Shown here in pieces: positions 1-7,294 of a DNA stretch of 53,890 bases. The notes under the pieces are model-generated. The model had not been told where the DNA came from and made no database searches. It saw nothing but the letters and a program-made list of their open reading frames with translations. Made by a program: the position numbers and the translations under genes. The stretch is from assembly GCF_001399685.1 (NCBI RefSeq), contig NZ_JTHN01000031.1, positions 1-53,890 on the forward strand, given 5' to 3'. This DNA comes from Paenibacillus sp. A3 (GTDB taxonomy: Bacteria > Bacillota > Bacilli > Paenibacillales > NBRC-103111). Numbering within the stretch: the stretch's first letter is position 1; each line of letters begins with the position of its first letter.

Positions 1-1
1 G

Positions 2-1162
2 ACGTCGCATACGGCGATTTTGGCCCGGTCGCTGGGCATCCCTGCGGTCGTCGGTGCTGGCGACGCGTTGGACGCTGTCCGTGACGGCGAGACGCTGGTC
101 GTCGACGGGGGCGCAGGCCTGTGCGTTCGCAACCCGGAGGACGCGTACCTCCGGCAGGCGGCGGAGCTGCAGGAGCGGGAGCGTACGCTTCGGGACGAGC
201 TTGCGGCGTTCCGCTATCGCCCGGCGGTCACCGCAGACGGCCAGCGGATGGAGCTAGCCGCCAATATCGGCACCGTTCCGGAGGCTGAGGCGGCTGCGGA
301 AGCCGGCGCGGACGGCATCGGGCTGTACCGGACGGAGTTTCTGTTCATGGGCGCATCGCGGCTTCCGGATGAAGAAGCGCAATATGCCGCATACCGGCGC
401 GTCGCGGAAGCGATGGCAGGCCGGCCCGTGATCATCCGTACGCTAGACATTGGCGGAGACAAGGAGCTTCCGGCGCTGGAGCTGCCCAAGGAGACGAACC
501 CGTTTCTCGGCTACCGCGCCATCCGGATCGGCCTCGATCGTCCCGAGCTGCTGAGAACGCAGCTGCGGGCGATTTTGCGGGCCAGTGCGCATGGCCGCGT
601 CAAGATCATGTTTCCGATGATCTCCAGTATGGACGAATGGAGAAAGGCGAGAGGAGCTGCGCAAGAGGCGATGGAGGAGCTGCGCCGCGAAGGCGTCGAT
701 TTCGACCGGAATATCGAGCTGGGCATCATGGTCGAGGTTCCATCCACGGCGGTGATGGCTGATAGCTTTGCGCGCGAGGTCGATTTCTTCAGCATCGGGA
801 CGAACGATCTCGTGCAGTACACGCTGGCCGTCGACCGGATGAACGAGAAGGTCGCGGAGCTGTACGATTACTTCCACCCGGCGGTGCTGGAGCTGATTCG
901 CCGGGTGATCGAAGCCGCCCACCGACACGGCAAGTGGACGGGGATGTGCGGCGGCATGGCCGGCGATCCGCTGGCGGCGCCGCTCCTGCTCGGGCTCGGT
1001 CTCGACGAGTGGAGCATGGAAACAGGGGCGCTGCCGAAGGTGAAGCGCGCGCTCGCCCAGCTGAGCGCCGAGACGTGCCGGGAGCGGGCGCTGCAGTGGC
1101 TGCAGCTTGCAACTGCGGCCGAAGTGCGCAGCGAGCTGGAGCGTTTCCGGGCGGAGCTGTAA
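2..1162 (+). CDS. ptsI: PTS enzyme I (phosphoenolpyruvate-protein phosphotransferase), 5' part missing
   Basis: Enzyme I takes the phosphate from phosphoenolpyruvate and passes it to HPr, the first step of the sugar phosphotransferase system in the cytosol. The reading frame is open from base 2; the first residues TSHTAILAR are the phospho-histidine site, with the active His at bases 8-10. The PEP-binding barrel follows: GLYRTEFLF, IRTLDIGGDKELP, the FSIGTNDLVQYTLAVDR signature and the late GMCGGMAGDP with its catalytic Cys. The C-terminus is complete and ends at a TAA. About 190 N-terminal residues lie outside the window, so ptsH probably lies upstream. The GC-rich codon use contrasts with the AT-rich gene that follows on the other strand. 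Assignment is firm; only the missing start is unknown. Confidence 0.96.
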   Translation, partial: TSHTAILARSLGIPAVVGAGDALDAVRDGETLVVDGGAGLCVRNPEDAYLRQAAELQERERTLRDELAAFRYRPAVTADGQRMELAANIGTVPEAEAAAEAGADGIGLYRTEFLFMGASRLPDEEAQYAAYRRVAEAMAGRPVIIRTLDIGGDKELPALELPKETNPFLGYRAIRIGLDRPELLRTQLRAILRASAHGRVKIMFPMISSMDEWRKARGAAQEAMEELRREGVDFDRNIELGIMVEVPSTAVMADSFAREVDFFSIGTNDLVQYTLAVDRMNEKVAELYDYFHPAVLELIRRVIEAAHRHGKWTGMCGGMAGDPLAAPLLLGLGLDEWSMETGALPKVKRALAQLSAETCRERALQWLQLATAAEVRSELERFRAEL

Positions 1163-1194
1163 GATTGAGCGCCCGCTTGTTGTGAAATTAGTTT

Positions 1195-1240
1195 GAGGAC
1201 GTATCCCAAGCTGTGAAAATGCGCGGGAGACGTCCTCTTT
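1195..1240 (+). terminator. Rho-independent terminator after ptsI
   Basis: GAGGACGTATCCC (1195-1207) pairs with GGGAGACGTCCTC (1225-1237) with one mismatch and a 17-nt loop, followed by TTTT. It lies 33 bases after the ptsI stop and before the convergent SDR gene. Confidence 0.75.
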
Positions 1241-1263
1241 TCATGTTTGAAATAGAAATGATG

Positions 1264-2058
1264 TTAAAAAATAGTTGGTACCATTCCTCCATCCATACGG
1301 ATTGGAGAACCTTTAAAAGCGGATGCATAAGGACTGCACACAAATGTAGTTAGTCTACCTATTTCAATAGGCTTGATAAATCGCCGGATCTCAGATTGAG
1401 GCAGGTTTGTCGTCATAAATTTTTTCTCTTTTTCCGAAAAAGTCAGATCTTCATTAGGGTACATACCTTCAATGATTTGATGCACATTTTCAGAGAGTGT
1501 AGGTCCCGGCAGGATTGTATTGACTGTAACTTCTGTTCCTGCTGTTAATTTGGATAAGCTCTTGGACAATGATAATAGCATTGATTTTGTCATACAATAC
1601 TGTGGCATTTGTCCTGAAGGCATAATTGCTTCTTCACTCGCAATAAAAATAATGCGGCCATAATCATTTTTCAGCATTTTAGGTAAATAAAATTTGGATA
1701 ATCCATTTGCCGCAAGAACATTCGTACGGAAGTATTTTTCCCATACTTCATCGTCCACGTCCTCATATTGCATAATTTCATAAATCCCCATATTGTTAAC
1801 TAAAATATCAATATTGGGATATTTTTCAAATAAAACTTCTCTTTGTTGAATATCCACAATATCGGCTGCGGCATTTTGAGGAGAAGTAGCCGGGAAATCC
1901 GACTTAATTTCATTTACAACTCGTTCTACCTCTTCATAATTTCGTCCGTTAATTAGTACATGAACCCCTTCTTTGGCAAGTTCAATGGCAATGGCTTTAC
2001 CTATGCCTTTCGTTGATCCTGTAACTAAAGCTGTTTTATTGTTTAATCCCATATCCAT
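1264..2058 (-). CDS. SDR family NAD(P)-dependent oxidoreductase
   Basis: A classical short-chain dehydrogenase/reductase of 264 residues that should oxidise or reduce an alcohol/carbonyl substrate with NAD(P)(H). The Rossmann glycine motif TGSTKGIG is at residues 13-20, NNMG stands where the family has NNAG, and the catalytic residues are Ser141, Tyr154 and Lys158 (YCMTK). A good ribosome site (AGGAG) precedes the ATG at 2058; an ATG two codons downstream is the alternative start. It lies 41 bases downstream of the AraC-type regulator gene on the same strand, so the two are probably co-transcribed. The gene is visibly more AT-rich than ptsI and the transporter operon around it, which suggests acquisition by transfer. 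The substrate cannot be read from the sequence. Confidence 0.9.
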   Translation of the reverse strand: MDMGLNNKTALVTGSTKGIGKAIAIELAKEGVHVLINGRNYEEVERVVNEIKSDFPATSPQNAAADIVDIQQREVLFEKYPNIDILVNNMGIYEIMQYEDVDDEVWEKYFRTNVLAANGLSKFYLPKMLKNDYGRIIFIASEEAIMPSGQMPQYCMTKSMLLSLSKSLSKLTAGTEVTVNTILPGPTLSENVHQIIEGMYPNEDLTFSEKEKKFMTTNLPQSEIRRFIKPIEIGRLTTFVCSPYASAFKGSPIRMDGGMVPTIF

Positions 2059-2099
2059 AATACATTTCTCCTTTTTATCTACTTTAAAATTGGTTTAGC

Positions 2100-3110
2100 T
2101 TAGTTCGTACGTAAATGTTCGTTCCGCCAATTGGAAGGAGTATCGCCTTCCCAGACGCGAAAGGCGCGGTAGAACGAGTTCTGGTCTTCATATCCAATCA
2201 GGAAAGCCACTTCTTTAATATCGAGCGAGGGGTCCGCCAAGTACTCTCGTGCCTGCTCATGTCTAGCCTGAGTCAATAGATGCTTGAAGCTCGTCTTTTC
2301 GTCAGTAAGCCGGCGCTGCAAGGTACGATCGCTCATACCCAATTCCTTTGCGACGGTCTGAATGTCGGCGCGCCCTCCGGTAAGGCTGCGTTTCATGATC
2401 CATTTGACCGTCTCGGTAATGGAGCGGCTGCGCTGCTGTTCATCCAACGATCGGTCCAGAGCGGGGGTCAGGATCTCCAGCAACTCTTCGTTGTACGAGA
2501 CAAAGGGGCGGTCCAGATCTTTTCGATGCAGCGTCAACCGGTTACATTCTGCGCCAATCCGGATAGGGCAGCCGAAGTAAGCTTCAAGAGTCTGCACATC
2601 ACCCATGGAGTGCGAGAATTCGACGAACCGTGCCGTCAAAGGTTGACCAGTGCCCCGGCGCCCAAGCTCCAGAAGATAGGCCAGCGTGATCCCAACCAGC
2701 AGCGGCGGGCCGGGTTGCTCGGCATCCAGCCATTCCAGTTCGATTGTACAGCACTCACCCTCCTCGGTGATACGTAAGCTTTCAGGGGGACATAGTTGTT
2801 TGTACCGAGCCATTCGGTTGAGAGCGTCGCGGTAGTCACGAGCATGATAAGTCGCCAAGACGGCCGGCGGGTACTTTGCTGTTTCAAAGACGGTCACAAG
2901 CTTGACGATTCCTTTGGCCGTGTCCCCAATGAGGTCGGAATAAGCTTGCCAGATCGCGAAATATTGGGCGGTGGTGACTGCCGGTTCGGTAATCATGGTG
3001 AGCGGCAGTCGTGCTCTGCGAGCTACGTCGTGGGCGGCAATCCCTAATTGATGTAATCCTGCCCAAAATCCCGGCGGGATTTTAATCCGGTCAGAGGAAT
3101 GAGACTTCAT
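2100..3110 (-). CDS. AraC family transcriptional regulator (arabinose-binding-domain N-terminus)
   Basis: A 336-residue regulator. Residues about 20-200 match the PF12625-type ligand-binding domain seen in OruR/ArgR-like AraC proteins rather than a cupin sensor. Residues about 245-330 form the double helix-turn-helix: AKELGMSDRTLQRRL is the first recognition helix region and IGYEDQNSFYRAFRVW the second, the AraC signature. The ATG at 3110 has the ribosome site AAAGGAGG. It is transcribed divergently from the ABC importer operon and in the same direction as the SDR gene, which it may control. Tandem repeats at 3262-3300 lie 150-190 bases upstream of its start and could be its operator. The inducer is unknown. 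Confidence 0.92.
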   Translation of the reverse strand: MKSHSSDRIKIPPGFWAGLHQLGIAAHDVARRARLPLTMITEPAVTTAQYFAIWQAYSDLIGDTAKGIVKLVTVFETAKYPPAVLATYHARDYRDALNRMARYKQLCPPESLRITEEGECCTIELEWLDAEQPGPPLLVGITLAYLLELGRRGTGQPLTARFVEFSHSMGDVQTLEAYFGCPIRIGAECNRLTLHRKDLDRPFVSYNEELLEILTPALDRSLDEQQRSRSITETVKWIMKRSLTGGRADIQTVAKELGMSDRTLQRRLTDEKTSFKHLLTQARHEQAREYLADPSLDIKEVAFLIGYEDQNSFYRAFRVWEGDTPSNWRNEHLRTN

Positions 3111-3261
3111 ATATATGGGCCTCCTTTGGCTGCTTGCATATTCGCTGGTTTTGGTTGCGACCCGGTGTCCGGCCTAGTTGAAGGGACAGCTATTATCGTA
3201 CTTCCCCTAGGTCGCTCTGTAACTAGCGGAAGGCGACATTCTACTTGCTGATTACGCCAAA

Positions 3262-3300
3262 TCTTAAGTACACCTAAGATTACTCTTAAGTCCGCTAAGG
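3262..3300. promoter_or_regulatory. Tandem direct repeat, candidate AraC-regulator operator
   Basis: Two copies of TCTTAAGTNCRCCTAAG-like sequence start at 3262 and 3284, a 22-bp step or two helical turns. The first copy is also part of a palindrome (AATCTTA, 8 bases, TAAGATT). Tandem sites on one helix face are typical of AraC-family operators. The assignment to the neighbouring regulator is inference. Confidence 0.4.
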
Positions 3301-3329
3301 TGTCTACGTTAAATCTAAGTTTTTTTGGA

Positions 3330-3359
3330 TTGACAATTTGTAGTGGAGCAAGCTAAGAT
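3330..3359 (+). promoter_or_regulatory. Candidate promoter P1 of the ABC importer operon
   Basis: A perfect -35 TTGACA (3330-3335), an 18-base spacer and TAAGAT (3354-3359). The expected transcription start, about 3366, falls exactly on Zur-like box 1, so a repressor bound there would block initiation. Confidence 0.55.
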
Positions 3360-3365
3360 ATCAAA

Positions 3366-3380
3366 TAGTAATAATTACGA
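3366..3380. promoter_or_regulatory. Zur-box-like operator 1 (7-1-7 inverted repeat)
   Basis: TAGTAATAATTACGA matches the Bacillus Zur consensus TCGTAATNATTACGA at all but one position. It matches the Fur consensus TGATAATNATTATCA clearly less well (four mismatches). It overlaps the predicted start of promoter P1. Fourteen bases of this site (3367-3380) recur in inverted form at 3470-3483. Confidence 0.6.
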
Positions 3381-3459
3381 AATAAAAGATTTAAACTACT
3401 TCCAAGCTTTACTTAATGGCTTAGTTTAACGAGGGCGGGGCAAGAAGTATGTTTTAACA

Positions 3460-3484
3460 ACGATTATAATCGTAATTATTACTT
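3460..3484. promoter_or_regulatory. Zur-box-like operator 2 with overlapping palindrome and -10
   Basis: ACGATTATAATCGT (3460-3473) is a perfect palindrome with a consensus -10 TATAAT (3465-3470) inside. It overlaps a second 7-1-7 site TCGTAATTATTACTT (3470-3484), which differs from the Zur consensus at two positions. The block ends 38 bases before the first permease start. No good -35 was found for this -10. Confidence 0.55.
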
Positions 3485-3522
3485 ATAAATCCGTCGGTTC
3501 GGCAGCTCGGAAAGTGGTGAAC

Positions 3523-4455
3523 ATGATAGCTTATTTGTTGCGGCGGATGCTGCATATGATTCCGGTATTCATCGGCGTCACCTGCATTACCTTCGCGCTC
3601 ATGAATTTGACCCCGGGCGATCCTGCGGAAATTATGCTGCGCGGAGCGTTAGGGGTGCAGCCTACGCAAGAAGCGCTCGACGCGGCGAGGGAAACCATGG
3701 GGTTGAACGCCCCCGTGTACAAGCAGTACGCAGCCTGGTTATGGCGGGTGGTTCATATGGACCTCGGCCGTTCGTACAGCAGCAATCTGCCGGTTTGGCA
3801 GGAGCTGACGGATAGGCTTCCGGCAACGCTGCTGCTCGGAATGTGGGCGCTTGCGGCGATGCTGGCCATCTCGCTTCCCCTTGGCATCGGTGCGGCGCTG
3901 TATCCGAATTCGTGGGCGGACCGTTTGGCAAGAATCATCGCGATGCTGGGCGTTTCGATGCCGGGCTACTGGCTCGGTCTGCTGCTCGTTTATTATGGCT
4001 CGGTCAAGCTCAAGTTGTTTCCGGTCATGGGCATGGACGGGTTCCGAAGTGTGGTGCTGCCTGCACTGACGCTGGGAATCGGGATGGCGGGCAACTATAT
4101 CCGGGTGATCCGCTCCGGACTGCTGGATGTACTCGGCACCAGTTATATCAAGGCGGCGCGGGCCAAAGGCTTGCAGGAAAGTCTCGTCATCGGACGGCAT
4201 GCCGTAGTCAATGCCCTGCTTCCGGTGATGACGATGCTCGGCATCAACATTGGGGGCCTGCTCGGCGGATCGGTGATCGTCGAAACGATATTTTCTTGGC
4301 CGGGTATCGGCAAATTTGCCGTCGATGCGATTTTTAAAAAAGATTTTATCGTCATTCAAGGGTATGTGCTGCTGATGGCCGTCTTCGTCGTAACCGTTAA
4401 TCTGGCTGTCGATTTGTGCTATCGGATGATCGACCCGAGAATCCGGCTGCACTGA
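3523..4455 (+). CDS. ABC transporter permease, NikB/DppB/OppB type
   Basis: First membrane subunit of a nickel/peptide-type (PepT family) ABC importer, about 310 residues and full length for the family. It has a first transmembrane helix near the N-terminus (LLRRMLHMIPVFIGVTCITF), the conserved TPGDPAEIMLRG segment, and the inner-membrane EAA loop with AARAKGL before LLPVMTMLGI, which contacts the ATPases. The frame is also open from GTG codons at 3514 and 3517. The ATG at 3523 is preferred because GGAAAG (3509-3514) is well spaced for it. It is first in a run of five transporter genes and is preceded by Zur-like sites. Metal chelate, opine metallophore or peptide are all possible substrates; the subfamily cannot be fixed by eye. 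Confidence 0.93.
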   Translation: MIAYLLRRMLHMIPVFIGVTCITFALMNLTPGDPAEIMLRGALGVQPTQEALDAARETMGLNAPVYKQYAAWLWRVVHMDLGRSYSSNLPVWQELTDRLPATLLLGMWALAAMLAISLPLGIGAALYPNSWADRLARIIAMLGVSMPGYWLGLLLVYYGSVKLKLFPVMGMDGFRSVVLPALTLGIGMAGNYIRVIRSGLLDVLGTSYIKAARAKGLQESLVIGRHAVVNALLPVMTMLGINIGGLLGGSVIVETIFSWPGIGKFAVDAIFKKDFIVIQGYVLLMAVFVVTVNLAVDLCYRMIDPRIRLH

Positions 4456-4480
4456 TCAGCACGGCTCGGAGGAGCATCGT

Positions 4481-5359
4481 ATGCAAAAAATGCAAAAAAA
4501 CAAGAAGGACGCTCGAAACGAAAGGAGACCATCCGGCATGAAACGGGGGCGTAAAATTCCGGGAAATGCCGCAATTTGGACCGGCGGGCTGATCGTGATC
4601 GGTTTTATAGCGGTCGGCATCTTTGCGCCGTATATCGCGCCCTGGGACCCGCTGAAGGTGAATCTGGACATGAAGCTGACCGGCCCCTCCGCGAATTACC
4701 CTTTCGGCACGGATCAATTGGGGCGGGATATCTTATCCCGTCTGATGTACGGAACGCGCACCTCGCTGTTTTATTCCGTCGCCGTACTGGGTGCGATGCT
4801 TGCGGTCTCCGTGCCGGTCGGACTCGTCGCCGGTTACGTCGGCGGTAAAGTCGATCATCTCATCATGCGGTTTATCGATATTCTGCTCGCTTTTCCGAGT
4901 CTGATTCTGTCCCTGGCGATTACAGGCATGCTCGGGCCCGGCTTGCTTAATCTGCTGCTGGCGTTCGCTTCCGTCTGGTGGACGAGCTACGCACGCATTA
5001 TACGCGGCATGGTTTTGCAGATCAAGGAAAAGGACTACATAACGGCGGCGCGGGCCGGGGGTGCGACGCATTTGCAGATTGTGCTGCGACATGTGTTGCC
5101 TCATGCGGTCAGCCCGATTATCGTGCTTGCTTCGGTGGAGATCGGGACGATTATTTTGTCCGTGTCCGGTCTCTCGTTCCTCGGTCTCGGCGCACAGCCG
5201 CCCACGCCTGAATGGGGCGTGATGCTGAGCGATTCGCGGTCGTACATGCAGACCGATCCGCAGTTGATGCTTTTTCCGGGACTGACCGTGATGATCGTCG
5301 TACTCGGCTTCAATCTGGTCGGGGAGGGGCTGCGCAAAATGCTGCGCGGCACGGGATAA
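4481..5359 (+). CDS. ABC transporter permease, NikC/DppC/OppC type
   Basis: Second membrane subunit of the importer. It has a basic cytosolic N-terminus, a first helix at about residues 33-53, the FGTDQLGRDILSRLMYGTRTS signature of the DppC/NikC group, and the EAA loop AARAGGATHLQIVLRHVLP. Two starts have good ribosome sites: ATG 4481 (GGAGGAG, 292 residues) and ATG 4538 (AAAGGAGA, 273 residues). The extra 19 residues are Lys/Asn-rich and may not be translated in all molecules. It follows the first permease by 25 bases. Known relatives form a heterodimeric pore with the OppB-type partner. Confidence 0.93.
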   Translation: MQKMQKNKKDARNERRPSGMKRGRKIPGNAAIWTGGLIVIGFIAVGIFAPYIAPWDPLKVNLDMKLTGPSANYPFGTDQLGRDILSRLMYGTRTSLFYSVAVLGAMLAVSVPVGLVAGYVGGKVDHLIMRFIDILLAFPSLILSLAITGMLGPGLLNLLLAFASVWWTSYARIIRGMVLQIKEKDYITAARAGGATHLQIVLRHVLPHAVSPIIVLASVEIGTIILSVSGLSFLGLGAQPPTPEWGVMLSDSRSYMQTDPQLMLFPGLTVMIVVLGFNLVGEGLRKMLRGTG

Positions 5360-5403
5360 GTCAGCACACGGCATCAACAATACATGAGCAAGGGGGAATC
5401 ACG

Positions 5404-6261
5404 ATGTCGGTAACGACACCAGAGGCAGAACTGCAAATCAAACGGAGCCATATTCAGGGAGCGGCAGAAATCCCGACGATACTGCGAATCCATCGGCTGA
5501 GCGTGTCGTTTCACGCATCGGAACGCCGTGCCTCCGGTCCGGTTGTGCGTGCCGTGGACGAGGTCTGCCTGGAAGTGAAGGAAGGGCGGATCGTCGCGCT
5601 CGTCGGGGAAAGCGGCAGCGGCAAAAGCACGCTGGCCCGAGCCGTACCCGGCCTGCTCGACCCTCGCCGGCATACGGCAGAGGGGGAAATTTGGCTGAAC
5701 GGCACGGACCTCCGCCGGCTGTCCGCGAAGGAACTGCGCCGGTACCGGGGCAGCGGGGTGGCGATGATTTTTCAGGACCCGGCGAATGCGTTGAATCCGG
5801 TTCTGACGATCGGCAGGCAGCTGATCGAAACCATCCGGCGGCACCGGAAAGTGCAAGGGACCGAGGCCAAGAAGTTGGCCTTGGACCAACTGCGCCGGGC
5901 AGGGCTGCCGAATCCGGAGACGCTTCTGCGCAAGTTTCCTTTCCAGCTGTCCGGGGGCATGTGCCAGCGCGTGATGATCGCTATCGCCCTTGTCTCCGGA
6001 GCTAAGCTCTTGATCGCCGATGAGCCGACGACCGCGCTCGATGTCACGGTTCAAGCGCAAATATTGCATGAGCTTGACCGGCTTAGGAGGGAGACCGGCA
6101 TGGGCATTTTGCTCATCACTCACGACTTGGGCGTCGTGGCCGAAATCGCCGACGAGGTTTATGTCATGAAAGGCGGGCGGATCGTCGAATCGGGCCATGT
6201 GTTCGAAATATTTGCCCGTCCGCGGCATGCCTACACCAGAGAATTGCTCGAATGCAGGTAA
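5404..6261 (+). CDS. ABC transporter ATP-binding protein, NikD/DppD/OppD type
   Basis: First ATPase of the importer, 285 residues. Walker A GESGSGKST is at residues 68-76, the signature is LSGGMCQR, Walker B is LLIADEPTTALD, and the switch His is in LLITHDLG. The frame is open further upstream, but ATG 5404 has the ribosome site AGGGGGA and starts just before the ABC core. The protein stops soon after RHAYTRELL and lacks the 40-60 residue C-terminal oligopeptide-transporter extension with its cysteines that OppD and DppD carry. In that it resembles NikD, a mild argument for a metal or metal-chelate substrate. Its last 10 bases overlap the next gene, so the two ATPases are probably translationally coupled. 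Confidence 0.93.
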   Translation: MSVTTPEAELQIKRSHIQGAAEIPTILRIHRLSVSFHASERRASGPVVRAVDEVCLEVKEGRIVALVGESGSGKSTLARAVPGLLDPRRHTAEGEIWLNGTDLRRLSAKELRRYRGSGVAMIFQDPANALNPVLTIGRQLIETIRRHRKVQGTEAKKLALDQLRRAGLPNPETLLRKFPFQLSGGMCQRVMIAIALVSGAKLLIADEPTTALDVTVQAQILHELDRLRRETGMGILLITHDLGVVAEIADEVYVMKGGRIVESGHVFEIFARPRHAYTRELLECR

Positions 6262-7283
6262 ACGGGCGGAGCTTGGAAGGGGACAGGAGCGTTGTGAGGC
6301 TGATCGAGACGGAAGGACTGACGAAGGTATATCAACGGGAAGGGCATTGGTTTCCGTCCGCAAACGATGCTATGCCGGCCGTGGACCGGGTCAGTCTGCA
6401 TGTGGACAAGGGGGAGACGCTCGGGCTCGTAGGCGAAAGCGGCAGCGGCAAGAGCACGCTTGCCCGCCTGCTGCTCGGTCTCGAAACGGCGACCGAGGGC
6501 CGTCTGCTGTTCGGCGGAGAAGATGTGACCCGATGGGGATTTAAACGGCTGCGGACGATCCGCGGCAGGATGCAGATGGTGTTCCAGAACAGCTACTCCT
6601 CGTTCGATCCGTTGTTTACAGTGGAACGAATTGTCGGCGAGCCGCTCAGCAATTACAGAGGCATGTTAGCGCGCGAACGCAGATGCGTCGTACTGGAAAG
6701 CCTGGACATGGTCGGGCTGGGGGCGGCTTATGCGGAGCGATACCCTCACGAATTAAGCGGCGGGCAGCTGCAGCGGGTAAACATCGCTCGGGCGCTCGTC
6801 CTTCAACCGGAGCTGCTGATCTGCGACGAGCCGTTTTCGAGCCTCGATTTCAAGCTTCGCCGGCAGATGCTGGTGCTCCTTGAGGAATTGAAGATACACC
6901 TCGGATTATCGTATCTGTACATAACTCACGATTTATCGTCCGTGTCCCGATTCTGCGACCGGGTAGCCGTTATGTATGGGGGGCAAATCGTGGAGACGCT
7001 CCCGGCAGCCCGCATCGCCGAAGACGCGCTGCATCCGTATACCCGTGCGCTGCTGGACGCGGTTCCGGTGCAAGATCCGAGGCTCAGGCGGAGCAAGACA
7101 GGGAGGCCGTTCGGCGACCCGGCTCTGCCGCAGGGAGAGGGCGTTACGCAGGGCTGCCGGTTTTGCAGCCGTTGCCCGGCGGCGATGCCGGTTTGCACTA
7201 CGGTCGAGCCCGCACTCGTACGGAAACGGCCGTTTCACGAGGCTGCCTGCCATCTCTATGCAAATCAAATCGTTAAAGAATAG
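6252..7283 (+). CDS. ABC transporter ATP-binding protein, NikE/DppF/OppF type
   Basis: Second ATPase, 343 residues. Walker A GESGSGKST is at residues 61-69, the Q-loop region is QMVFQNSYSSFDP, the signature is LSGGQLQR and Walker B is LLICDEPFSSLD, followed by YITHDLSS. The C-terminus carries a four-cysteine cluster (CRFCSRCP and later C residues) typical of DppF/OppF, which in relatives can hold an Fe-S cluster. ATG 6252 overlaps the end of the previous gene by 10 bases but has a weak ribosome site. GTG 6294, just before RLIETEGLTKVY, has CAGGAG in front and is a serious alternative start. Together with the previous gene it should form the ATPase heterodimer. Confidence 0.92.
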   Translation: MQVNGRSLEGDRSVVRLIETEGLTKVYQREGHWFPSANDAMPAVDRVSLHVDKGETLGLVGESGSGKSTLARLLLGLETATEGRLLFGGEDVTRWGFKRLRTIRGRMQMVFQNSYSSFDPLFTVERIVGEPLSNYRGMLARERRCVVLESLDMVGLGAAYAERYPHELSGGQLQRVNIARALVLQPELLICDEPFSSLDFKLRRQMLVLLEELKIHLGLSYLYITHDLSSVSRFCDRVAVMYGGQIVETLPAARIAEDALHPYTRALLDAVPVQDPRLRRSKTGRPFGDPALPQGEGVTQGCRFCSRCPAAMPVCTTVEPALVRKRPFHEAACHLYANQIVKE

Positions 7284-7294
7284 GGGCAACGAAG

